Part shown: piece by piece, positions 1 through 5,638 of the stretch
Numbering within the stretch: position 1 is the first letter of the stretch
Layout of the letters: every line of letters begins with the position of its first letter
NCBI GenBank assembly: GCA_034665545.1
Contig: JAXDFO010000480.1
Location: forward strand, 1-5,638
Length of the DNA stretch: 5,638 bases
Source of the DNA: DASYML01 sp034665545
GTDB taxonomy: Bacteria > Acidobacteriota > Blastocatellia > Pyrinomonadales > Pyrinomonadaceae
Reading direction: 5' to 3'
Notes under the pieces: generated by a model
The model's database searches: none
What the model was told of the DNA's origin: nothing
Seen by the model: only the letters and a program-made list of their open reading frames with translations
Translations under genes and position numbers: made by a program

Positions 1-31
1 AAGTCGGGAACCGGTTTTCGGCTCCCGACTT
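1..31 (-). terminator. Stem-loop downstream of the receptor gene, possible terminator
   Basis: AAGTCGGGA (1-9) pairs perfectly with TCCCGACTT (23-31). After one A/C mismatch, CCG (11-13) pairs with CGG (19-21) around a 5-base loop. It lies about 20 bases past the receptor stop codon on the minus strand, where an intrinsic terminator would sit. The bases that would hold the U-tract lie outside the window, so termination cannot be confirmed. The stem is built from two oppositely oriented repeat units, so it may simply be a by-product of the repeat. Confidence 0.35.
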
Positions 32-50
32 TGGACTTCCGACCTTGAAC
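1..50. repeat. Degenerate heptanucleotide tandem repeat, cut by the window edge
   Basis: Reading the plus strand in steps of seven bases gives TTTCGGC (16-22), TCCCGAC (23-29), TTTGGAC (30-36), TTCCGAC (37-43) and CTTGAAC (44-50), roughly TTYSGAC. The two leftmost units (2-8 AGTCGGG and 9-15 AACCGGT) fit poorly and read better as the opposite orientation. The last unit ends exactly where the receptor's stop codon begins (51-53 on the plus strand). Short heptamer repeats of this sort are known from cyanobacteria (STRR repeats), and I recall similar GTCCAAA/GTCGGAA runs in Acidobacteriota intergenic regions. The period is seen directly; the family assignment is inference. The array probably continues to the left of the window. 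Confidence 0.6.
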
Positions 51-2465
51 TTACTTGAAGCGCAGCGCGAGGCGACCACTGAAGAGGCGCGGGTAGCCGA
101 CGTGCGTGCCGCTAAAGACTGACTCGAAGTTATAGAGAAAGAGTTGGTTCGTCAGGTTCTGTATATCGAATTGCAGGTTGAGCGAGGCGCGCTCTTTTTG
201 CAAGAGGTCCGCGCCGACGGAGAGGTCCAGGACCGTGCGCGGGCGGACGCGGCCACGCGTGAAATCTATCTCGTTGTAGAGGCGCGGGTCGAAGCCCTGC
301 GCGGTGAAGTCCGCGAGCGTCGTGCCGGGCACAACGTCCGTTGGGACGCCAGAATCGTAGCGACCGCTGAAGATGGCGTAGATGCCGGAATGGTGGTTGT
401 AGCTAAGTTGGAACTGCGCTTCGTTGCGCTGGTCGTGGTCCGCCGCAAACTTCAAACCTGAGATGCGCAGTGCGCCGGGGTCTTCGCCCAGGAACAGCCC
501 GCCGATGATAGGCGTGACGCCGTAAGCGTGCGCGTTGGCGAAGGAGAAGAATCCGCGCAGGCCGTGAAAGTCGGTTGACTCAAGTCGGAGCTCCTCGCCC
601 GTCACGCGACCCTGAGCGATGCTGATGGGAAAGACCACGCCCGTCTCGAAGAACTGGTCCTTGTCCGCGAAGTTCTGTATGCGTTTCTGGTAGACCGTCA
701 GGTTGAGACGGAAGAAGCGAGAGAGAAGCTGTTGCGCGCCGAACTCGAAGACGTTCTCCTTATCAACCAGGACCGGCTCTAAGTTTGTGAATCCTTGCAG
801 CACGGAGACGGGTGAGATGGAGGCTGCCTGAGCCGAACTTGCGAGCAGCAGGTTTTCCGATGGCGGCGTCTGGAAAAAGCGATTGTAGGAGGCGCGCAGG
901 GTCGTCTGCGTGCGCGGGATGTAATAGGCTATCCCTACGCGCGGGCTGAAGCCCTGGTCGCTGATGAGCAGTTTGTAGTTGTCGTAACGAAGCCCGGCGT
1001 CGAGCGTGAAATTCTTGAAGACTGGAAAACGGTCCTGTATGAACGCGCTCAGCATGCGCCCGCTCTTGCGCCCGTTGAAGAGAAACGGGTTGGTCGCGTT
1101 GAAATTATTAATCGGGTTCGGCACGCTCGCGCCGTTCTCGTCCGTCAGGTCATCGAAGGGCACGGTCGGGTAAAAGCTGAAGTCTTCACGCAGGCGCGGC
1201 AAGACTATCTGCCCGCCGAACTTGATATTGTGCGCGCCCCGCGTCAGGGTCAGAGAGCCGAGCAGGCCAGCGTTTTGCAGCGTGCGGTCCTGAAAGGCAG
1301 CGATGGGGGTTGACAGCGCGTTGCTCGTCAAACGTGCCCTGCTGTTGCGATTGAAGAAGGAAAACTGTCCGACCGTTTCGGGCGAAAAGATGTGTTGATA
1401 GGTGATGTTCTGCGCGTTATCACGCAGGCGTTGACGCTGGTCCTGTCCGGCTATCTCCTGTAAGAGACGGTTCGGGACTTGAAAGTTTGAGCCGCCGAAT
1501 GTGAACGTGCCGTGAATGTTGTTGTTCGAGTTGAACTGGTAATCCAGGCGAAAGAAACCCTTGCCCGTGCGACCGAAGTTGTGAAAGTTATCGAGCGTCG
1601 GCGGGTCAAGAAAACGCTGCGAAGTAGTCGCCGAGAGGTTCGTCAGAAAACCGAACTTCTTCGTGTGCGTGGAAAAGTCTGCGGCGATTTCTCCGGTCGA
1701 AAAACTCCCGCCGGAAAAACTGAGCCCGCCCTGCGTCGGCGTCTCCAGGCCGGAGCGCGTGTTGACGTTGATAACTCCCGCCAGCTTGTCCCCGAACTCG
1801 GCGGGAATCCCGCCCGTCAAGACTTCAACTGTGCGCAGCGTGCGCGCGTCCAGGCTCGTCGAAAAGACGGAGGATAAGTTGTCAGTGACGGGCACGCCGT
1901 CAACGACATACTGGACCTGCGATTCTGAACCGCGCGGGTGCATACGACCGTTATCATCCGTGACGAAGCCTGGCGTCGAAGCCACTATGTTCGAGATGGC
2001 GTTGGAAGAGGACGCGCCCGCCGGACGCTCAAGCAGCGTCTGGTTGATGTCCGTGTCCGATGATGTGCGGTCAGTTTCGAGCACGGCGTCGCCTTCGGAG
2101 GTGACGGTCACGTTGGCTGACGCTCCGGCCACAGAGAGCGTCAGGTCTGTCGTTGTGGGAATCGTGCTCTCAAGGTCAATGGACTCTTCGTCCGCTTGAA
2201 AGCCGGGCGCTTCGGCCTTCACCTTGTAAGTGTTGAAGGGCACGTTGACGAGTTTGTAAACTCCCTGCGCGTCAGCCTGGACCGTCTGGTGATAACCCGT
2301 GACGGGTTGCGTGATGGTCACGGTCGCGCCCGGCACGAGCGCGCCGCCGGGGTCTTTGACCGTTCCCTGGACCGTGCCGATGCGCGTCTGCGCGCCCGCC
2401 GTCGCGCAGAGCGCGAGCGCGGCCAGGAGTAAGAGTGCGGTGTGAAAAATATTTCTGCTCATCAT
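51..2465 (-). CDS. TonB-dependent outer-membrane receptor with N-terminal CarboxypepD_reg-like domain
   Basis: The 804-residue protein has a signal peptide at about 1-26 (MMSRNIF, then a Leu/Ala core ending ATAGAQ). A carboxypeptidase-regulatory-like beta domain follows at about 29-112 (GTVQGTVKDPGGALVPGATV, then a GVYKLVNVPFNTYKV segment). A TonB plug lies at about 143-240, with YVVDGVP near 186-192 and an EVLTGGIPAEFGD stretch leading to GVINVNTRSG. The rest, about 245-804, is an aromatic-rich 22-strand-type barrel ending in LRFK, so the usual terminal Phe is penultimate. Such receptors import scarce ligands such as metal chelates, cobalamin or glycans using energy from TonB-ExbBD; the ligand is not readable here. 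No STN domain or clear TonB box was seen. The frame is open 47 codons further upstream, but I chose 2465 because the signal peptide starts there and a purine-rich GAGAGAG precedes it by 5 bases; the adjacent ATG at 2462 is equally possible. It may be co-transcribed with the small protein upstream. Confidence 0.93.
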   Translation of the reverse strand: MMSRNIFHTALLLLAALALCATAGAQTRIGTVQGTVKDPGGALVPGATVTITQPVTGYHQTVQADAQGVYKLVNVPFNTYKVKAEAPGFQADEESIDLESTIPTTTDLTLSVAGASANVTVTSEGDAVLETDRTSSDTDINQTLLERPAGASSSNAISNIVASTPGFVTDDNGRMHPRGSESQVQYVVDGVPVTDNLSSVFSTSLDARTLRTVEVLTGGIPAEFGDKLAGVINVNTRSGLETPTQGGLSFSGGSFSTGEIAADFSTHTKKFGFLTNLSATTSQRFLDPPTLDNFHNFGRTGKGFFRLDYQFNSNNNIHGTFTFGGSNFQVPNRLLQEIAGQDQRQRLRDNAQNITYQHIFSPETVGQFSFFNRNSRARLTSNALSTPIAAFQDRTLQNAGLLGSLTLTRGAHNIKFGGQIVLPRLREDFSFYPTVPFDDLTDENGASVPNPINNFNATNPFLFNGRKSGRMLSAFIQDRFPVFKNFTLDAGLRYDNYKLLISDQGFSPRVGIAYYIPRTQTTLRASYNRFFQTPPSENLLLASSAQAASISPVSVLQGFTNLEPVLVDKENVFEFGAQQLLSRFFRLNLTVYQKRIQNFADKDQFFETGVVFPISIAQGRVTGEELRLESTDFHGLRGFFSFANAHAYGVTPIIGGLFLGEDPGALRISGLKFAADHDQRNEAQFQLSYNHHSGIYAIFSGRYDSGVPTDVVPGTTLADFTAQGFDPRLYNEIDFTRGRVRPRTVLDLSVGADLLQKERASLNLQFDIQNLTNQLFLYNFESVFSGTHVGYPRLFSGRLALRFK

Positions 2466-2470
2466 GAATT

Positions 2471-2477
2471 CTCTCTC
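2471..2477 (-). promoter_or_regulatory. Ribosome binding site of the receptor gene
   Basis: On the minus strand GAGAGAG ends 5 bases before the ATG at 2465. It is a modest Shine-Dalgarno match, but it supports the start that begins the signal peptide. The far-upstream ATG at 2606 would sit inside a GC-rich stem-loop. Confidence 0.5.
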
Positions 2478-2523
2478 TTTAGATACAATCAAAACGAATG
2501 ACCGCCCGCTTTGTTGACAACGC

Positions 2524-2626
2524 CCGCGTATCGCCCGAGAGGCGATGCGTGGCATTTGCGAAAGCGAGGGAACGCGAAACACTCTTCGCGTTTGCAGCGC
2601 GCGCACTCAAAGTTGATGAGCGCGCG
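2524..2626 (-). promoter_or_regulatory. Structured 5' leader of the receptor gene: three consecutive stem-loops
   Basis: The 178 bases between the small upstream gene and the receptor hold three inverted repeats. In transcript order they are: 2600-2609 with 2617-2626 (10 pairs including one G-U in the minus-strand RNA, 7-base loop); 2571-2578 with 2585-2592 (AACGCGAA/TTCGCGTT, perfect 8 pairs, 6-base loop); and 2530-2535 with 2541-2546 (ATCGCC/GGCGAT, 5-base loop), which can extend to 2524/2552 through two mismatches. The first stem is better paired as minus-strand RNA than as plus-strand RNA, which favours a role in the leftward transcript. None is followed by a U-tract, so they are not standard intrinsic terminators. 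I could not match the region to a known riboswitch. Roles as an attenuator, RNA-stability element or protein site are all open. Confidence 0.4.
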
Positions 2627-2643
2627 GCTATTCTTAAGTTGAT

Positions 2644-3039
2644 TTAAAGAATAGAGAACATGGGCGGCGCGCGACCGCGTCTCGGCGCGTCCGTTTGAGA
2701 GAAGTAGGAGATGGCGGCGACGGTCGCGCGTACAAGCTGGACCAACGGAGTTATAAAAGCAGGTTGATGATGCAGCAGACCCGAAAAGAGGTGCTGGTGC
2801 AGGCGACACATCAGGCACTCGCCGTTCGTGCCACTATCTTTGGTGGTCGAGCCTGGATTGCTCGAACCGCTCATCGTCGCGGCGAGGTTGGCGCGTCCCT
2901 GTGCCGGGATGTTGCCGTGACGGTGCGCGGCCCCGGCGGTCGCTCCGTAAGTGATGAAGGCGAGCAACACGAAGGCCAGCATGCGCGCGAGCGGCGCATG
3001 TGTGCGAGGAGATGCCGTTGCGTTGTTGTTACTGGTCAC
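2644..3039 (-). CDS. Small exported His/Cys-rich protein, possibly DUF2946-like (metal-associated)
   Basis: No firm family match. Numbering from the GTG start at 3039 (131 aa), there is a probable signal peptide with hydrophobic core MLAFVLLAFITYGATAGA at about 20-37, followed at once by HRHG. A flexible Gly/Ser/Thr-rich stretch then leads to the cluster ECLMCRLHQHLFSGLLHHQP (about 74-93), with a CxxC, HxH and HH that could bind a metal. A second hydrophobic stretch precedes a basic C-terminus containing RAPP. The layout recalls DUF2946 proteins, one of which lies beside the copper receptor gene oprC in Pseudomonas; here too the next gene is a TonB-dependent receptor. Metal handling is therefore inferred, not shown. 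The frame is open up to an ATG at 3090, but that ATG falls between the -35 and -10 boxes of a good promoter, so I prefer GTG 3039 or ATG 2982. Neither has a clear ribosome binding site. Confidence 0.65.
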   Translation of the reverse strand: MTSNNNATASPRTHAPLARMLAFVLLAFITYGATAGAAHRHGNIPAQGRANLAATMSGSSNPGSTTKDSGTNGECLMCRLHQHLFSGLLHHQPAFITPLVQLVRATVAAISYFSQTDAPRRGRAPPMFSIL

Positions 3040-3079
3040 TGACTTGAGCTTTATGCTACAGTTCTGGTTGTCCGCATGA

Positions 3080-3109
3080 ACTATAAACATCTGCCGTGGG
3101 CACTGTCAA
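3080..3109 (-). promoter_or_regulatory. Sigma-70-type promoter for the His/Cys-rich protein and receptor
   Basis: On the minus strand a perfect -35 box TTGACA (3109-3104) is followed after 18 bases by TATAGT (3085-3080), five of six matches to the -10 consensus; TTATAG with 17 bases is the alternative reading. Transcription would begin near 3073, about 34 bases before the GTG at 3039. No equally good promoter was found just before the receptor itself, so this one may serve both genes. Confidence 0.6.
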
Positions 3110-3111
3110 AT

Positions 3112-3120
3112 TGCTATCAT
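3112..3120 (+). promoter_or_regulatory. Extended -10 promoter for the peptidase gene
   Basis: TGCTATCAT at 3112-3120 is an extended -10 element (TG, one base, then TATCAT, five of six matches). A weak -35 such as CTGCCG (3091-3096) lies 18 bases upstream. The start would be near 3127, about 40 bases before the ATG at 3167. The opposing promoter's -35 box (3104-3109) sits inside this promoter's spacer. Confidence 0.4.
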
Positions 3121-3155
3121 ACGGGCACACGCCCCGCGCTCTTCCCCGCATAGTT

Positions 3156-3160
3156 GAAAG
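3156..3160 (+). promoter_or_regulatory. Weak ribosome binding site of the peptidase gene
   Basis: GAAAG ends 6 bases before the ATG at 3167. The match is partial but the spacing is right, and no earlier in-frame start was noted before the signal peptide. Confidence 0.35.
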
Positions 3161-3166
3161 AATCGC

Positions 3167-4723
3167 ATGAGCTTGCGCAAGGCGTTTCGTCGCTCTTCAC
3201 TTATACGCTTCCATCATCGAAGAAGTTTTTTAGTTGGTCCAGCCAGCCTCGCCGTTGCCTGTCTCGCGCTGCTCCTACTCGTTTTACCCTTCAACTGCGC
3301 CGCACAGGATAGCCACTCTCTCAATCTGAACGTGCAGGTTCTCTCGCTTTCTCCTCCCCGATTGAAGATAGAGGGAGCGCGGGCGGGCCCGACGCGGAAT
3401 TGGTCCTTTTTAAATTCATACGCGGGCGTGACGGGCCTCGGAGAGAGGATAGAGAATCTGCGACTCGCGGATGCGAGCGGGACTGACATTCCCGTGCGCA
3501 AACTCGCGCCGGTCGAGTATGAGGCTGAGAGCGCGGCGATTCGGTTTAGCTACGAAGTTAAGCTGGACGCGCCGGTTAATCCTACTGATGCTTCGCATGT
3601 CTCATGGCTGGCGAAAGATTATGGATTCTTCGCGCTCGGAGATTTGCTGCCGCTCATGAATGAGCCGGGCGGGCACGCGGCACAAACGCTAGTGCGTTTC
3701 TCCATGCCCGCGCAGTGGCGCATCGCCGCGAATGAGACGCAAGGCGCGGACGGTCAGTTCGTGTTGACGGAGACGGAGCGCGCAGTCTTCTTCGCTGGTC
3801 CAGGATTGAGAGAGAGGCGCGAGCGCATAGGCTCTCTTGAGTTGGCGTTTGTGACGACGGGCGAGTGGTCCTTCGCGGATGAAGAGGCCGCGAGCATGGC
3901 CGCCAGCGTGATTAAAGATTACGCTGAAAAACTCGGCGGCGTGCCGGGCACAAGAGCGATGCTGATGCTCTCGCCGTTTCCCTCGCAGGTGGGCGCGGAC
4001 CGTTGGAGCGCAGAGACGCGGGGCGGAACCGTCACGCTCCTGTCAGGCAAGTCGCCGTCCAAGACAGCCGCGTTGGCCCAATTAAGCGTTCCCTTGACGC
4101 ATGAACTTTTTCACCTGTGGATTCCGAACGGCCTCGCGCTGGATGGTAACTACGACTGGTTTTATGAAGGCTTCACGAATTACCAGGCGATGCGCGCGGG
4201 AATGCGTTTGAACTTTCTGAGCTTTCAAGATTATCTCAACTCGTTGGGCAGAGCCTTTGATGCCTATCTCTTAGAAGCAGACAGAGACAAGTACTCTCTG
4301 CCCGATGCTTCGCAAAGACGTTGGACCAATTCTACGGCTCTCGTCTATCACAAAGGGCTGCTCGTGGCGTTTCTCTATGACCTACAGTTAAGGTCTCAGA
4401 CTGGCGGGAAGCATTCTCTTGATGATGTCTATAAGGAATTGTTTCAACGCTACCGCGCGCCTTTGAAGAGGACGGACGGCAACGCCGCCGTCATCAATGC
4501 CCTGAGCGCGCAGGAGAAGATGAAAGACTTCGTGCGCCGTTATGTGGAGACCGCGAGCGCGATTGAGTTGGCCCAGGCCATCGCGCCCTTCGGCCTGCGA
4601 GCAGAGCGACCGGCTGGCTTTCGCACGCACGTCTCCGTGGCCGATTCTCTGAGCCGTTCGCAACGCGATTTGTTGCGCAAATTCGGTTACAATGATGAGC
4701 CGCAACGTGCCAGGCGTAAGTGA
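3167..4723 (+). CDS. Exported zinc metallopeptidase, short M61/M1-like (gluzincin) aminopeptidase without PDZ domain
   Basis: The 518-residue protein opens with a long basic region (about 2-20), a hydrophobic core (about 25-41, LACLALLLLVLP-like) and a likely cleavage near CAAQ (44-47). RRSFLV at 18-23 resembles a twin-arginine export motif. Residues about 50-235 look like the beta-rich N-terminal domain of M61 peptidases. The zinc site is HELFHLW (His312, Glu313, His316), with Glu334 in WFYEGFTNY as third ligand, 17 residues after His316. YHKGLLVAFLYDLQLR (394-409) followed by HSLDDVYKEL is the conserved segment that carries the probable catalytic Tyr394. These residues predict a working aminopeptidase acting outside the cytoplasm; the substrate is unknown. 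Classical M61 glycyl aminopeptidases are longer, have a wider gap to the Glu and end in a PDZ domain, which is missing here: the protein stops about 40 residues after AIAPFGLR. It is probably transcribed with the SH3b lipoprotein downstream. Confidence 0.88.
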   Translation: MSLRKAFRRSSLIRFHHRRSFLVGPASLAVACLALLLLVLPFNCAAQDSHSLNLNVQVLSLSPPRLKIEGARAGPTRNWSFLNSYAGVTGLGERIENLRLADASGTDIPVRKLAPVEYEAESAAIRFSYEVKLDAPVNPTDASHVSWLAKDYGFFALGDLLPLMNEPGGHAAQTLVRFSMPAQWRIAANETQGADGQFVLTETERAVFFAGPGLRERRERIGSLELAFVTTGEWSFADEEAASMAASVIKDYAEKLGGVPGTRAMLMLSPFPSQVGADRWSAETRGGTVTLLSGKSPSKTAALAQLSVPLTHELFHLWIPNGLALDGNYDWFYEGFTNYQAMRAGMRLNFLSFQDYLNSLGRAFDAYLLEADRDKYSLPDASQRRWTNSTALVYHKGLLVAFLYDLQLRSQTGGKHSLDDVYKELFQRYRAPLKRTDGNAAVINALSAQEKMKDFVRRYVETASAIELAQAIAPFGLRAERPAGFRTHVSVADSLSRSQRDLLRKFGYNDEPQRARRK

Positions 4724-4756
4724 CTGGCCCGACCACGCGCCGAGCGCAAATATTTT

Positions 4757-4764
4757 GGAGTGAG
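4757..4764 (+). promoter_or_regulatory. Ribosome binding site of the SH3b lipoprotein gene
   Basis: GGAGTGAG precedes the ATG at 4775 by 10 bases, somewhat far for a Shine-Dalgarno site. An in-frame GTG at 4760 overlaps it and would add five residues (MSRIH); that start would have only TTTTGG directly ahead of it, so ATG 4775 is preferred. The 51-base gap to the peptidase stop codon shows no stem-loop terminator, consistent with one transcript. Confidence 0.45.
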
Positions 4765-4774
4765 TCGAATTCAT

Positions 4775-5638
4775 ATGAACCCCCAGCAACACAGTCTGTA
4801 CTTAAAACTCTTTTTAATTGTCGCCATCGCCGTCTGCGCCAGCGCGTGTACGACCTTCGCCAAAAAGGAAGAGACGGGCGTGGTCATCGCAAGGCGCGCA
4901 GAGGTGCGTAGCTCCATCGCCGTCGTCGCGGCGGATTTGGTGGAAGTGAGCCGGGGCGATCAGGTTGATATTCTTGATTCCGACACGGCTGAGAACGGCG
5001 AGAAATGGCTGCGCGTCCGCGCTCACGATGAGGAGAATACGGAAGGCTGGATAGAAGCTCGTTCCATCATGCCGGAGGACGTGCTCGCCAAGTCGCGCAA
5101 GCTCGCCGATGAAGATAAGGAGATACCGCCGCAGGCTACGGGCCAGCTTCGCGCCAGCACCAACCTGCGCCTCTCACCAGACCGCAGCAATAACGACAAC
5201 ATCATGTTCAAGCTTGAGAGCGGCTCGAACTTTGACATTATCGGCTGGAAACGTGTGCCCAAGCCCAAGTCCTCCGAAACGACCGAAAGCGACATCGCCC
5301 CGAAGGCCGGAAGCGTCCAGCAGAACGGCGGGAAGGGAGCCAAAGATAAAGAATCGGACGAACCCGAAGAGACTAACGAGCTATGGTACAAAGTGCGCCT
5401 CTCGCCGTCCATCTCGCCCGCGCCCGGCGGCTGGATTTATGGTAAGCAGGTCGAATTAACGGTCCCCAGCGACATTATCTTCTATCGCACGGGCCGCGAA
5501 TTCGTCGCTTGGCACAGGCTGGACGATAACGCCGAGGCCAGCAACAGCAGCGCGCCCAAAGACAAGGACGCAGGCGGAGAGGTCAAGCCGGGCAATTGGG
5601 TGATACTGGAGAAGAGTAATACGAACGAGCCGCATAAG
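4775..5638 (+). CDS. SH3b-domain lipoprotein, 3' end missing (runs off the window)
   Basis: The frame is open for 288 codons to the last base of the window with no stop, so the C-terminus is missing. The start MNPQQHSLYLKLFLIVAIAV is a lipoprotein signal; ASAC at 22-25 is a plausible lipobox with Cys25 as the lipidated residue, although Ala rather than Leu is at -3. Two bacterial SH3-like regions follow: about 35-100 (VVIARRAEVRSS, later GEKWLRVRAHD, then TEGWIEARSIMP) and about 120-228 (GQLRASTNLRLSP, later LWYKVRLS, then GGWIYGKQVEL). The second is split by a charged low-complexity insert at about 162-202. A further segment starts near 230 (IIFYRTGREFVAWHRLDD) and is not identified. SH3b domains commonly bind cell-wall peptides or mediate envelope protein contacts; the partner here is unknown. 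It is probably a second gene in the peptidase transcript. Confidence 0.85.
   Translation, partial: MNPQQHSLYLKLFLIVAIAVCASACTTFAKKEETGVVIARRAEVRSSIAVVAADLVEVSRGDQVDILDSDTAENGEKWLRVRAHDEENTEGWIEARSIMPEDVLAKSRKLADEDKEIPPQATGQLRASTNLRLSPDRSNNDNIMFKLESGSNFDIIGWKRVPKPKSSETTESDIAPKAGSVQQNGGKGAKDKESDEPEETNELWYKVRLSPSISPAPGGWIYGKQVELTVPSDIIFYRTGREFVAWHRLDDNAEASNSSAPKDKDAGGEVKPGNWVILEKSNTNEPHK

Noticed and set aside
1512..2432. Several plus-strand open frames opposite the receptor gene
   Set aside because: They are antisense shadows of a well-supported receptor, rich in Arg and Val with no recognisable motifs.
2480..2520. Separate promoter directly before the receptor gene
   Set aside because: TTGTCA is a fair -35, but no -10 box occurs at proper spacing; the best candidate (TATCTA) has three of six matches and lies about 29 bases away.
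2466..2606. N-terminal 47-codon extension of the receptor frame up to an ATG at 2606
   Set aside because: It would put a basic, non-hydrophobic stretch ahead of a clear signal peptide, and its start lies inside a GC-rich stem-loop without a ribosome binding site.
2466..2643. Cobalamin riboswitch ahead of the receptor gene
   Set aside because: Only GCCACGC resembles the B12 box GCCACTG; the other conserved core elements are not visible.
2610..2643. Direct repeat AAGTTGAT at 2610-2617 and 2636-2643
   Set aside because: Only eight bases and two copies, one inside a stem-loop; it could be chance and gives no clear function.
2489..2818. Open frame of 109 codons on the minus strand
   Set aside because: It overlaps the His/Cys-rich gene out of frame and the receptor leader, and shows no signal peptide or recognisable domain.
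3296..3301. Cys44 of the peptidase as a lipoprotein cysteine
   Set aside because: The residues before it are P-F-N, which do not fit a lipobox; ordinary signal peptidase I or Tat cleavage is more likely.

Overview
The window looks like a chromosomal segment from an Acidobacteriota-type organism, most likely of the Blastocatellia kind. This is an inference from four things: a CarboxypepD_reg-type (Oar-like) TonB-dependent receptor, the style of the signal peptides (ending in AGAQ or CAAQ), a lipoprotein with SH3b domains, and a heptanucleotide tandem repeat beside a stop codon. The sequence is moderately GC-rich. No RNA gene, insertion sequence or CRISPR array was seen.

Layout: a divergent promoter region at about 3040-3166 splits the window into two transcription units. 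Leftwards (minus strand) come a small exported His/Cys-rich protein (2644-3039) and then, after a 178-base leader with three consecutive inverted repeats, an outer-membrane TonB-dependent receptor (51-2465). The receptor's stop codon abuts a run of degenerate 7-base repeats that reaches the window edge (1-50). Rightwards (plus strand) come an exported M61/M1-like zinc metallopeptidase (3167-4723) and, 51 bases later, an SH3b-domain lipoprotein (4775 to the window end, with its stop codon outside).

How the genes may work together: the leftward pair resembles the known arrangement of a small DUF2946-type protein beside a TonB-dependent copper receptor (as next to oprC in Pseudomonas), so metal handling at the envelope is a reasonable but unproven hypothesis. 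The rightward pair is an exported peptidase plus a cell-envelope SH3b lipoprotein. They may be co-transcribed, but no shared pathway can be read from the sequence. The divergent promoters are interleaved: the -35 box of one lies in the spacer of the other, so the two units may be regulated together or exclude one another.

Nothing here is clearly a new defence or mobile system. The points most worth checking are the structured leader before the receptor, the His/Cys-rich partner protein, the interleaved promoters, the Tat-like signal on the peptidase, and the heptamer repeat.
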